NCBI RefSeq assembly: GCF_900188375.1
Contig: NZ_FZOO01000003.1
Location: 248,001-312,000 of the forward strand
DNA: 64,000 nucleotides
Source: Geodermatophilus pulveris
GTDB lineage: Bacteria; Actinomycetota; Actinomycetes; Mycobacteriales; Geodermatophilaceae
Direction: 5' to 3'
In this document: positions 7,056 through 13,883 of the stretch, piece by piece
Layout of the letters: the number at the start of each line of letters is the position of its first letter
Position numbering within the stretch: the stretch's first letter is position 1
The notes under the pieces: model-generated
Seen by the model: the letters and a program-made list of their open reading frames with translations, nothing else
Database searches by the model: none
What the model was told of the DNA's origin: nothing
Made by a program: the position numbers and the translations under genes

Positions 7056-7697
7056 GGCGAGCTCGACGACCAGCTCGTGGGCGAGGACGCCGCGCCGGGC
7101 GTCCTGGGCGATCGCCCGGCACACCGCGGCGACCTCCGGGTGGCCCAGCTGCGCGCTGGTGCCGGCCAGCGTCGCGGAGGCCTGCGCGAGGGCGGTGACG
7201 TCGCCGGCCCGCGCACCGTCGGCGATGGCGGTCAGCCGGCCGGGCAACGCGGCCGCGTAGAGCCGCTGCAGGCGGTCCGTCAGCTCGGCGTCGTCGTCAC
7301 CGGGCAGGTCGGCGGCGCCGGGGCCCTGCGGGGCGCCGGCCCGGCGGTCGAGCAGGGTCAGCAGCAGGCCGGCGTCCACCGGCTTGGGCAGGCAGGCCAG
7401 GGCGCCGGCCTGCAGGGCGGCGGCCCGGTCCCGGGCCCCGGCGTCGGCGGTGACGGCGAGCAGGTGGGCGCGGCAGCCCACCAGTCGCAGCCGCCGCAGC
7501 AGCGCCGGCGCCTCGCCGGCGGGCACGTCGAGGTCGGCGACGACGAGGTCCAGGTCGCCGCGGCGGGCCAGCGCGAGGGCCTGCCGGCTGCCGGCGGCCT
7601 CCCGGACGTCCCAGCCGGTGACCCGCAGCAGCCCGGCGACCAGCGTGCGGCCGGTGACGTCCGGGCCGACGACCAGGGCGGTCGGGACGGCGCTCAC
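7038..7697 (-). CDS. Receiver plus degenerate HPt domain protein
   Basis: 219 residues from GTG 7697. Receiver at about 5-122, with phospho-acceptor D55 (LVVADLDVP), T83 and K105 (CLPKPV); the usual acidic pair is reduced to PD (residues 12-13). A helical C-terminal domain (137-215) matches HPt domains, including the TSAQLG turn after the active helix. The phosphorylated histidine is replaced by alanine 175 and the conserved lysine by alanine 178 (ASATLAGTSAQLG). The HPt part therefore cannot carry phosphate in the normal way and may act as a docking or inhibitory domain. The gene overlaps the 45-aa gene by GTGA, in a chain with the PAS kinase. Confidence 0.8.
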   Translation of the reverse strand: MSAVPTALVVGPDVTGRTLVAGLLRVTGWDVREAAGSRQALALARRGDLDLVVADLDVPAGEAPALLRRLRLVGCRAHLLAVTADAGARDRAAALQAGALACLPKPVDAGLLLTLLDRRAGAPQGPGAADLPGDDDAELTDRLQRLYAAALPGRLTAIADGARAGDVTALAQASATLAGTSAQLGHPEVAAVCRAIAQDARRGVLAHELVVELAAVAAH

Positions 7698-7831
7698 GGC
7701 GCGTCCGGCCGGCTCGGCCGCCAGGTGCCCGACAACGCGGGGGTGGCCGGCTGGGTGGGGTCGATCTGCACGGTGCCGGTGGTGAGGTCGGCGGCCACCG
7801 GGGTGGTGGTGCCGGCGCGGGTGCTGCTCAT
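7694..7831 (-). CDS. 45-aa peptide coupled to receiver/HPt gene
   Basis: ATG 7831 follows GGAGACCCCG. The product is a 45-residue Thr/Pro-rich peptide (MSSTRAGTTTPVAADLTTGT, then IDPTQPATPAL, ending in basic WRPSRPDAP). No family is recognised and it has no membrane segment. Its stop overlaps the GTG of the receiver/HPt gene (GTGA), a typical coupled arrangement, and it lies between that gene and the PAS kinase. It could be a small signalling adaptor or a leader that tunes translation of the next gene. Confidence 0.5.
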   Translation of the reverse strand: MSSTRAGTTTPVAADLTTGTVQIDPTQPATPALSGTWRPSRPDAP

Positions 7832-7898
7832 CGGGGTCTCCTGCCTCGGACCGGGGTCGGGGTGGTCCGGCGACGGGGACGAGCGTGCGGGGCCGCCC

Positions 7899-7967
7899 GC
7901 AGGGCACCCGCCCCGTTCCCGCAAGGGATCCGCAAGGACGGCCGCCCCCTCAGTGGGCGGCCACGGG
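7899..7967 (-). repeat. About 69-bp repeat, copy 2
   Basis: The counterpart of 6987-7055, 912 bp away in the same orientation. It lies just downstream of the PAS kinase stop (7972). On the minus strand it still contains GTGGCCGCCCACTGA, the last codons (VAAH, stop) of the receiver/HPt gene, although no receiver gene ends here. This suggests copying of a gene end, or a mobile 3' UTR element. Confidence 0.6.
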
Positions 7968-7971
7968 GGAG

Positions 7972-9198
7972 TCAGCGGGGCAGGGTGATGGTGACGGTGG
8001 TGCCCTCGCCCTCGGTGCTGGTGACCTCGAGGGTGCCGTCGTGCGCGGTGGCGATGGCGCGGGTGATGGCCAGGCCCAGCCCGACGCCGGGCACCGCGTG
8101 CCGCCGGGCGGTCGAGGCGCGGAAGAAGCGGGCGAACAGCTGCGCCTGCTCCCCGGCGGGGATCCCGATGCCGGTGTCGCTGACCGCCAGGCGGGCCACC
8201 GGCACCGCGCCGTCCTGCGGCGCGTCGACGACGGTCCCGTCCGGCGTGCGCCACGCCGCCTGCAGCGCGAGGGTGACCCGGCCGCCGGCCGGGGTGAACT
8301 TCACCGCGTTGGAGAGCAGGTTGTCGCAGGCCTGCCCGAGCCGGCCGGCGTCGCCAGGCACCACGAGGCCGCCGGCCGGCACGTCGAGCACGACCTCGAC
8401 GCCGGTGCACTGCGCGGTCACCCGCGCGCACTCCTCGGCGGCGCGGACGACGGCGACCAGGTCGACGTCCCCGGGTTGCAGGGTGAACCGGCCGGCGTCG
8501 ACCTGGGCGGTGAACAGCAGGTCGCCGACCAGCCGCAGCAGCCGCTGGGCGTTGAGCTCGACGGTGCCGAGGTACCCGCGGGCCTGCTCGCCGAGGTCCG
8601 GCTCGTCGAGGACCAGCTCGAGGTAGCCCAGGATCGAGGTCAGCGGGGTCCGCAGCTCGTGGCTGATCAGGCTCACGAACTGGTCCTTCCTCCGTTCGGT
8701 GGCCCGCGCCTCGGTCATGTCGGTGCCGACGAAGTTCCAGCCGGCGTGCACGCCGCGGTCGTCGGTGCGCGGGGTCACCGCGACGGAGACGGTGAGCTCC
8801 TGGCCGTCGCCGGCCACGTAGGTCCAGTCCCGGACGTCGCTGCCCTGCTCCTGCGCCACCCGCACCAGGGCGGCCAGCCCGCCGCCGGCCTCGGCCAGCT
8901 CCTCGGGAAGGTGGAACTCGGTGATCGACCGCCGGCGGACGACGTCGGCGCGGGGCAGGCCGAGCATCCGCTCCGCCCCGGGGTTCCAGACCCGCACGAC
9001 CCCGTCGACGTCGGTGCCGATGATCGACTGCTCGGTGACCGCGTCGATCACGCTGGTCATCGTCTGCGCCCGGGCCACCAGCATGCGGGTGGCGACCTCG
9101 AGCTCCGCGTCGCGGTGCCGCATCTGGGCCAGCAGCGCGGCGTTCTCCGCGCGCAGCCGGGCGAGCTCGTCGCCCACCGCGGAGCCGAGGACGGTCAC
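7972..9198 (-). CDS. Cytoplasmic PAS-domain histidine kinase
   Basis: 408 residues from GTG 9198. An N-terminal coiled coil (about 8-48, ELARLRAENAALLAQMRHRD), a PAS domain (about 50-162, QSIIGTDVDGVVRVWNPGAE), a HisKA dimer/phosphotransfer helix with H180 (SHELRTPLTSILGY), and an HATPase domain with N box (CDNLLSNAVKF), G1 (DTGIGIP) and G2 (GVGLGLAI). There is no signal peptide or transmembrane helix, so it senses a cytoplasmic signal. It overlaps the upstream degenerate receiver by GTGA and is followed by the 45-aa peptide and receiver/HPt genes, so these form one signalling operon. Confidence 0.9.
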   Translation of the reverse strand: MTVLGSAVGDELARLRAENAALLAQMRHRDAELEVATRMLVARAQTMTSVIDAVTEQSIIGTDVDGVVRVWNPGAERMLGLPRADVVRRRSITEFHLPEELAEAGGGLAALVRVAQEQGSDVRDWTYVAGDGQELTVSVAVTPRTDDRGVHAGWNFVGTDMTEARATERRKDQFVSLISHELRTPLTSILGYLELVLDEPDLGEQARGYLGTVELNAQRLLRLVGDLLFTAQVDAGRFTLQPGDVDLVAVVRAAEECARVTAQCTGVEVVLDVPAGGLVVPGDAGRLGQACDNLLSNAVKFTPAGGRVTLALQAAWRTPDGTVVDAPQDGAVPVARLAVSDTGIGIPAGEQAQLFARFFRASTARRHAVPGVGLGLAITRAIATAHDGTLEVTSTEGEGTTVTITLPR

Positions 9199-9518
9199 GC
9201 CGTCCCCTGGCCGGTCAGCTCGCGCACGCGGGTGACCAGCCCGGCGACGGAGAACGGCTCGGCCAGGTGCGCGTCCGCGCCGGCGGCCAGGCCGCGGGCC
9301 ACGTCGTCGGCGGAGGCGCCGGCCGACGGCAGCAGCACCGGCACGCCCAGGGTGGCCGGGTCGCCGCGGAGGGCGACGCAGACCTCCAGCCCGGTCGCAC
9401 CCGGCATGGAGACGTCCAGGACGGCCAGGTCGGGCGGGTCGGTGCGCGTGACGGCGAGCGCCCGCGTCCCGTCGGCCACCTCGGCGGCGACCAGGACGCG
9501 CGCGGGTGCGGTCGGCAC
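9195..9518 (-). CDS. Truncated, degenerate receiver domain protein
   Basis: 107 residues from GTG 9518, chosen because GAGGGAG lies seven bases upstream. The sequence starts at what would be the second beta strand (RVLVAAEVADGTRALAV), so the first strand and helix carrying the acidic pair are missing. The phospho-acceptor aspartate is kept (D35, LAVLDVSMPG) but the invariant lysine is glutamate (E87, HLAEPF). Normal receivers are about 115-120 residues. It overlaps the kinase start by GTGA. A phosphorylation-independent partner of the kinase, or a decaying receiver, are both possible. Confidence 0.7.
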   Translation of the reverse strand: MPTAPARVLVAAEVADGTRALAVTRTDPPDLAVLDVSMPGATGLEVCVALRGDPATLGVPVLLPSAGASADDVARGLAAGADAHLAEPFSVAGLVTRVRELTGQGTA

Positions 9519-9695
9519 GGTGGGCTCCCTCGTCCGGACGGTCTCGTCCCGGACGACGTCGGCCTCCCCGCGCCCGCGCTGCAGCCCGCCCGCCGCGGCG
9601 TCACCCGACCGGGGGAAGACAGCAGCGCGCCCCGCCGGGGACCCGGCGGGGCGCGCTGCGAGTGGTGCCACGGCCTCCCCGAGGGAGGCCTCCGG

Positions 9696-10397
9696 TCAGC
9701 TGCCGGACTGGCTCTGCACGCTCTGGCGGGACTGCTGGGCCTGGCCCTGCACGTCCTGGGCCGCGGACTGGCCCTCCTCCTTGACCGTCTGTACAGCGCC
9801 CTGCGCGGTGGACCTGACCTCCTCCACGGCCTGCTGGGCGGCCGGCCTGAGCTCCTCGCCGACCTCCTGCGCGGCCTGCTTGGCCGGGGCGAGGAGCTCG
9901 TCCTTGTGCTCGCGGACGGCGGTCTCGGCCTGCTGGGCCAGCTGCCGCTCCCGCTCCGAGGCCGGCAGCAGGCTGGAGACCAGCCAGCCGACACCGAAGG
10001 CGATCAGGCCCGCGGCCAGCGGGTTGCCCTGCGCCTGCCGCACGAGGGTGTCCGGCGCCTGCTGCACCGCGTGCGCCGCCTGCTGCGCGGCACCCTGCAC
10101 GCTCTCCGCGGCACCCTGCGCCGTGTCCTGCACGCTGCCCGCGGCGCTGTGCGCCCGGTCCTGCACGGTCCCGGCCGCGCTCTGCGCCCGGTACTGCGCG
10201 CTGGAGCGGGTACCTTGCGCGCTGCCCATCACGCGGTCCTTGACCGAGGAGAACCGGCCCTTGGCCGCGGTCACCCGCCGGTCCATCACGCGGGACGGGT
10301 TCACCTTCTCGTTGAGCGCGTCGACGTCGTAGCTCAGCTCGCGCTGGGTCTGCTCGATCTGCCGCCGGATGACTTCCGGGTCGTTGCTGGTGGTCAT
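9696..10397 (-). CDS. DUF3618 domain membrane-associated protein
   Basis: 233 residues. The N-terminus has the DUF3618 pattern (DPEVIRRQIEQTQRELSYDV, VNPSRVMDRRVTAAKGRF). A long Gln/Ala-rich heptad-like region follows (about 60-110), then one hydrophobic segment (about 123-145, NPLAAGLIAFGVGWLVSSLL) and a second Gln/Ala-rich coiled segment to the end. Such proteins are probably anchored in the membrane with long amphipathic tails; their function is unknown. It is third in an operon with a 280-aa Gln-rich membrane protein and a holin-like protein, an arrangement common in actinobacteria and often under stress control. Confidence 0.8.
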   Translation of the reverse strand: MTTSNDPEVIRRQIEQTQRELSYDVDALNEKVNPSRVMDRRVTAAKGRFSSVKDRVMGSAQGTRSSAQYRAQSAAGTVQDRAHSAAGSVQDTAQGAAESVQGAAQQAAHAVQQAPDTLVRQAQGNPLAAGLIAFGVGWLVSSLLPASERERQLAQQAETAVREHKDELLAPAKQAAQEVGEELRPAAQQAVEEVRSTAQGAVQTVKEEGQSAAQDVQGQAQQSRQSVQSQSGS

Positions 10398-10437
10398 GAT
10401 CCGTCCTCCGATGTCTGTGGGGGCCGCGAGGCCGTGG

Positions 10438-10968
10438 TCAGTGGGGCTTGAGGGCGCCGGGGACCTCGGACAACGTGTCCACGGTCCGCTCGGGCTTCGG
10501 GTTCACCTGCTTGAGCGCCTTGCGGCCCATGCTCAGGCCGACGGCGGCGGCGATGCCCCACAGGACGGCCACGATGAGCCCGGCCAGCCCGGTGTCCATG
10601 AGGTTGTCCAGGAACCACATCAGGGAGTGGGACAGGAACAGCAGCGTGAGGAAGCCGGCCAGGCCCGCGTAGACCATCAGGCCGACGCCCTTGCCGGCCT
10701 TCTTGGCCTCGGCCTGGACCTCGGCCTTGGCCAGGGCGACCTCCTGGCGCATCAGCGTGGAGAGGTCCTTCGCCAGCTCGCCGAACAGCTGCCCGACCGA
10801 GGTGCCCTCGATGTCGGGACGGCCCTCGGCAGTCGTCGGCGTGCCCACGGTGCCGCTGTGCTCGCCGTAGGCCTCGTCGGGGGGGACGGTGTAGTTGGCC
10901 TGCCCGTACGGGTCCTGGCCGCCCTGGGGCGCGCCGACCGGCGTCGCGCCGGAGTAGGGGGAACTCAT
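10438..10968 (-). CDS. Phage-holin-like family membrane protein (Holin-X type)
   Basis: 176 residues. A Pro/Gly-rich N-terminus (1-45) is followed by the family signature at 55-90 (GTSVGQLFGELAKDLSTLMR, QEVALAKAEVQAEAKKAGKG) and two transmembrane helices (about 96-120 and 126-151). This is the actinobacterial Holin-X/DUF1469 group; despite the name it has no shown phage role and no phage genes are nearby. It starts 2 bp after the stop of the upstream Gln-rich protein and precedes the DUF3618 gene, so the three form an operon, presumably acting at the membrane. Confidence 0.8.
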   Translation of the reverse strand: MSSPYSGATPVGAPQGGQDPYGQANYTVPPDEAYGEHSGTVGTPTTAEGRPDIEGTSVGQLFGELAKDLSTLMRQEVALAKAEVQAEAKKAGKGVGLMVYAGLAGFLTLLFLSHSLMWFLDNLMDTGLAGLIVAVLWGIAAAVGLSMGRKALKQVNPKPERTVDTLSEVPGALKPH

Positions 10969-10970
10969 GG

Positions 10971-11813
10971 TCAGACCCCCTGCGCCGGACGGCGGGTCGA
11001 CTCGTCCCAGCCGGCCGGGGTGGTGGGGGGCACCGCGGCACCGGCGGGCGCCGTCGTGCCGTACGGCGGCGGCGGGACGGGGGTGCCGGTGGCAGCGGTA
11101 CCGCTGTAGCCGGTGGTCGCCGTCTCGTAGCCGGTCGTCGTCTCCTGGCCGGAGTAGGCCGGCGCCTGGTCGACGTAGTTCGTCTGCGCGTAGCTGGCCC
11201 GGTACTGCTGCCCGCCGCTGCTGGACGCCCCGTCGCTGTGCGCGGCCTTGACCCCGCTGGTGAGCCGGCCGGCGAGCACGCCGGCGAGCGCGGCGCCGAG
11301 CAGGAAGGCACCGGGGCGGCGGCGGGCGAAGGACCGGACGTCGTCGAGCAGGTCGGCCGGCTCGCGGTGCTGCAGCCGGTCGGCGAACTGCTCCACGTAG
11401 CCGGTCGCCTGGTCCAGCAGGTCCTTGACCGGACCCGGGGCCGGCGCCTCGCCGTTGGCCATGCCGCGCAGCTGGGAGACCACGCCCTGCAGGCCCTCCG
11501 CCGCCTTGTGCTGCTGCCCCACGACCTGGTGGCGCAGCTGCTGGCGGCCCTGCTGCACCAGGTCCTGAGCCTGCTGCTTGGTCTCCTGCGCGACCTCCCG
11601 AGCCTGGTCGGCAGCAGTCGAGGCGACCTGGTTGCCGGCCTGCGCGGCGGTCTGGCCCACGTTGCGGGCCTCGTCCTTGGCCACGTCGCTGGTCGACGGG
11701 GAGCCCGTCGACGTCGTGGTCGCCGTGGTGGTCGTCACTGTCGAGCTCCCGCTGGTCGCACCGGAGCCAGGGGAGGGCGGCGGCGGGAACGGGCTGTCGA
11801 TGGAGTGGGTCAT
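10971..11813 (-). CDS. Gln/Ala-rich membrane protein heading DUF3618 operon
   Basis: 280 residues from ATG 11813, with GAGGAGGAACG directly upstream. A Ser/Thr/Pro-rich start (1-42) is followed by an apolipoprotein-like Gln/Ala helix (about 43-110, DEARNVGQTAAQAGNQVAST), a segment seen in related operons (EPADLLDDVRSFARRRPGAF), one hydrophobic helix (about 168-185, FLLGAALAGVLAGRL), and a Tyr/Thr/Pro-rich C-terminus. The arrangement suggests a membrane anchor with disordered tails. It is the first gene of the operon and has a candidate stress promoter 37 bp upstream. Confidence 0.75.
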   Translation of the reverse strand: MTHSIDSPFPPPPSPGSGATSGSSTVTTTTATTTSTGSPSTSDVAKDEARNVGQTAAQAGNQVASTAADQAREVAQETKQQAQDLVQQGRQQLRHQVVGQQHKAAEGLQGVVSQLRGMANGEAPAPGPVKDLLDQATGYVEQFADRLQHREPADLLDDVRSFARRRPGAFLLGAALAGVLAGRLTSGVKAAHSDGASSSGGQQYRASYAQTNYVDQAPAYSGQETTTGYETATTGYSGTAATGTPVPPPPYGTTAPAGAAVPPTTPAGWDESTRRPAQGV

Positions 11814-11849
11814 CGTTCCTCCTCGGCGGATGTCGTGGTCGGACCGGCG

Positions 11850-11873
11850 GTACCCGCGAAACGATCACCCACA
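11850..11873 (-). promoter_or_regulatory. Candidate sigma-B-type promoter
   Basis: On the minus strand GTGT and GGGTA are separated by 15 bp, close to the GTTT-N14-17-GGGTA form used by general-stress sigma factors of actinobacteria (one mismatch at -35). It lies 37 bp before the ATG of the 280-aa gene that heads the envelope operon. The match is short, so chance is possible in G+C-rich DNA. Confidence 0.4.
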
Positions 11874-12049
11874 CATGGCGGGGAGACGGCCGTCGTGGCC
11901 TCGTGTGCAGGTACGGGGCCCCCGGGGCGGCCGAGCGCCCGGGGTCGGTGTGCCGGTCCCACCGCCGTCCGGCGGACGGCGGGTGGAGTCCTGCCGGTAC
12001 CCCCGGTCCTGGGGCGTAACCCCCGTACCACTTCCCCGAGGGGGCACCC

Positions 12050-12452
12050 ATGGCCGTCTGGGCCCCGCGCCGCCCGCGCACGCCCCGCCTGGCCACCGTG
12101 CTGCGGACCTCGCGGCCGACCCCGCGCTGGTCCGCGTGGTGCTCGGCGGCGAGGGCCCGGCCGGCTCCGCGCCGGAGTGCACCGACGCCCACGTCGAGCT
12201 CGTCCTCGACGTCGTCGCCCACGGCGACGAGGGGCTGGCCGGCCCGTGGGCGGCCACCGCCCGGCCGGGGGACCGGGTGCAGCTGCTCGGTCCCGGCGGT
12301 GCCCACGCGCCCGCCGGGGACGTCGACCGGCACCTGCCGGCCGGCGACGGGACGGCGCTGCCGGCCATCGCGGTCACCCTCGGGCGGCTGCCCGCGGGCG
12401 CCCCGGCGCGGGTGGTCGTCGAGGTCGCCGACGCCGCCGAGGCGGTCACGCG
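12050..12452 (+). pseudogene. Siderophore-interacting protein (FAD-binding) pseudogene
   Basis: The ATG at 12050 opens with the family's start (RRPRTPRLATVLRTSRPTP). The frame then breaks near 12125-12135 and continues in the next frame as ALVRVVLGGEGPAGSAPE and CTDAHVELV. The sequence jumps directly to VVAHGDEGLAGPWAATARPG, omitting the FAD-binding LRRYTVR segment, then runs through QLLGPGGAHAP, GTALPAIAVTLGRLPAG and VVVEVADAAEAV. It stops there, running into the 3' end of the opposite formate/nitrite transporter gene. A frameshift, an internal deletion and a lost C-terminal NADPH-binding end make it non-functional. Intact relatives are flavin-dependent ferric-siderophore reductases. Confidence 0.75.
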
Positions 12453-13303
12453 CGCTCGGCGGCCTCCCCGCCGGTCGGGGCCCGGCTGGGCTGCGCCGCC
12501 GGCTCGTCGCGCAGGAACAGGTACCAGTAGGACGTGCCGACGAAGACCACGGCGCCGACCAGGTTGCCGACGCCGGCCAGCAGCCAGTTGACACCGATGT
12601 CGCCCCAGCCGATGCCCGGGACGCCGGCGAACACCGCGGCCGGCAGGAAGAACATGTTGGCCACCACGTGGTCGAAGCCCATCGCGACGAAGGCCATCAC
12701 CGGCAGGAAGATCGCCAGCACCTTGCCCGAGACGGTGGTCGCGGCCAGCGACATCCAGACCGCGAGGCAGACCAGCCAGTTGCACCCCACTCCGCGCAGG
12801 AAGACCTGCCAGGCGGACTCGCTGAGCGCCTTGGCCTCGGCGATCTGGGCCAGCCGGTCGTGGGTCAACCCCGCGCTGCCGGTGGCGCCGGGACCGCCGA
12901 TCACCCCGGTCTGCACCGCCAGGAAGTAGGCGACGACCAGGGCGCCGATCAGGTTGCCCAGCAGCACCAGCGTGAGGTTCTTCGCGACCTCGCTCATGCC
13001 CAGCCGGCCCTGCATCGCGCCGAGCGGGACCAGCAGCATGTTGCCGGTGGCGAGGTCGGAGCCCGCGACCAGCACGAGGACCAGCCCCAGGGTGAAGGCC
13101 GCGCCCATGAACAGCGTCGGCAGGGTGCCCCACGTGGCGGGGTCCAGGCCCGAGGAGACGGTGATCGCCACCAGCGCCCCGAAGGCGATGTAGGCACCCC
13201 CGAGGAAGGCCGACACCAGGACGCGGTCCCAGCTGCGGTGGACCTTCTTGGCGCCGGTCTCACCGGCCACCTGGGCCATCTCGGGGGGCTGCCGGTCGGA
13301 CAT
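12446..13303 (-). CDS. Formate/nitrite transporter family channel
   Basis: 285 residues from ATG 13303. Six hydrophobic segments span about 28-255 with family signatures SAFLGGAYIAFGALVAITV, GSDLATGNMLLVPLGAM, GVGCNWLVCLAVWM and MGFDHVVANMFFLP. These are the FNT pentameric channel pattern, which moves formate, nitrite or other small monovalent anions across the inner membrane. The hydrophilic ends are short; a soluble C-terminus ends EAAERA. No formate or nitrite enzyme is encoded nearby, so the substrate is open. Its 3' end meets the pseudogene on the other strand. Confidence 0.88.
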   Translation of the reverse strand: MSDRQPPEMAQVAGETGAKKVHRSWDRVLVSAFLGGAYIAFGALVAITVSSGLDPATWGTLPTLFMGAAFTLGLVLVLVAGSDLATGNMLLVPLGAMQGRLGMSEVAKNLTLVLLGNLIGALVVAYFLAVQTGVIGGPGATGSAGLTHDRLAQIAEAKALSESAWQVFLRGVGCNWLVCLAVWMSLAATTVSGKVLAIFLPVMAFVAMGFDHVVANMFFLPAAVFAGVPGIGWGDIGVNWLLAGVGNLVGAVVFVGTSYWYLFLRDEPAAQPSRAPTGGEAAERA

Positions 13304-13445
13304 GGGCACCTCCGGGTTGCGTCGGGTCCCGCGGTGCGAACCGTACGACCCGGGGCCGGATCCGGCACACCGGCGGCCGCAGCCGGACACCGGGTGGCGC
13401 GGGCGATCTAGGGTCGGCCGGACACCCCTCGACCCGGGAGAGCAC

Positions 13446-13856
13446 ATGGCCGTCTCCAACCGCGTCCGCAGCGCCCTGACGACGACGGTGCTGGCCACCG
13501 CGGCGACCGGGTTCCTCGCTGCCTGCGGCACGGAGGAGCAGGACCAGGAGCAGGTCGCCTACTGCACCGACGAGAACGGCGAGATCGTCGACGACGACTT
13601 CTGCGACGACGACTACCGCGGCCCGGGCGCGGGGTTCTTCTTCCTCTACCTGGGCGGCTTCCGCTCCGGCCTGCCGGTCGGCACCGTGCTGCCCGGTGGC
13701 GGCACCCGGATCAACCCCACCGACACCGCGGCCCGCCAGCGCGCCGGCCTGCCCGCCACCGGCCGGGTCTCCGGGGGCACGCGGGTGACCGGCGGCATCG
13801 GCTCCGGCGTGGGCGGCGACTCCGGTACCCGGTCCGGCGTCGGCGCCGGCAGCTGA
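13446..13856 (+). CDS. YgiB-like lipoprotein
   Basis: 136 residues. A basic start and hydrophobic helix lead to a lipobox (FLAACG), predicting export and lipid attachment at the cysteine. After an acidic Asp/Glu-rich stretch (YCTDENGEIVDDDFCDDDY) comes a Gly/aromatic region (GAGFFFLYLGGF) and a Gly/Thr-rich tail. Small Cys/Asp-rich lipoproteins of the YgiB (DUF1190) type are encoded beside YgiC-type ATP-grasp enzymes in many bacteria, and here the ATP-grasp gene follows after 27 bp. Family assignment rests on this layout and the motif style. Confidence 0.6.
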   Translation: MAVSNRVRSALTTTVLATAATGFLAACGTEEQDQEQVAYCTDENGEIVDDDFCDDDYRGPGAGFFFLYLGGFRSGLPVGTVLPGGGTRINPTDTAARQRAGLPATGRVSGGTRVTGGIGSGVGGDSGTRSGVGAGS

Positions 13857-13883
13857 CCCCCCGGGCAGGGCGGGGAGCCGGGC

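Noticed and set aside
10438-10968. Prophage signal from the holin-like gene
   Set aside because: Holin-X family proteins occur in ordinary envelope operons, and no phage structural or lysis gene is nearby.
13304-13445. Stress-sigma promoter before the formate/nitrite transporter gene
   Set aside because: GTGT-N15-GGGTC is close but lacks the final A of GGGTA and lies in very G+C-rich sequence, so chance is likely.
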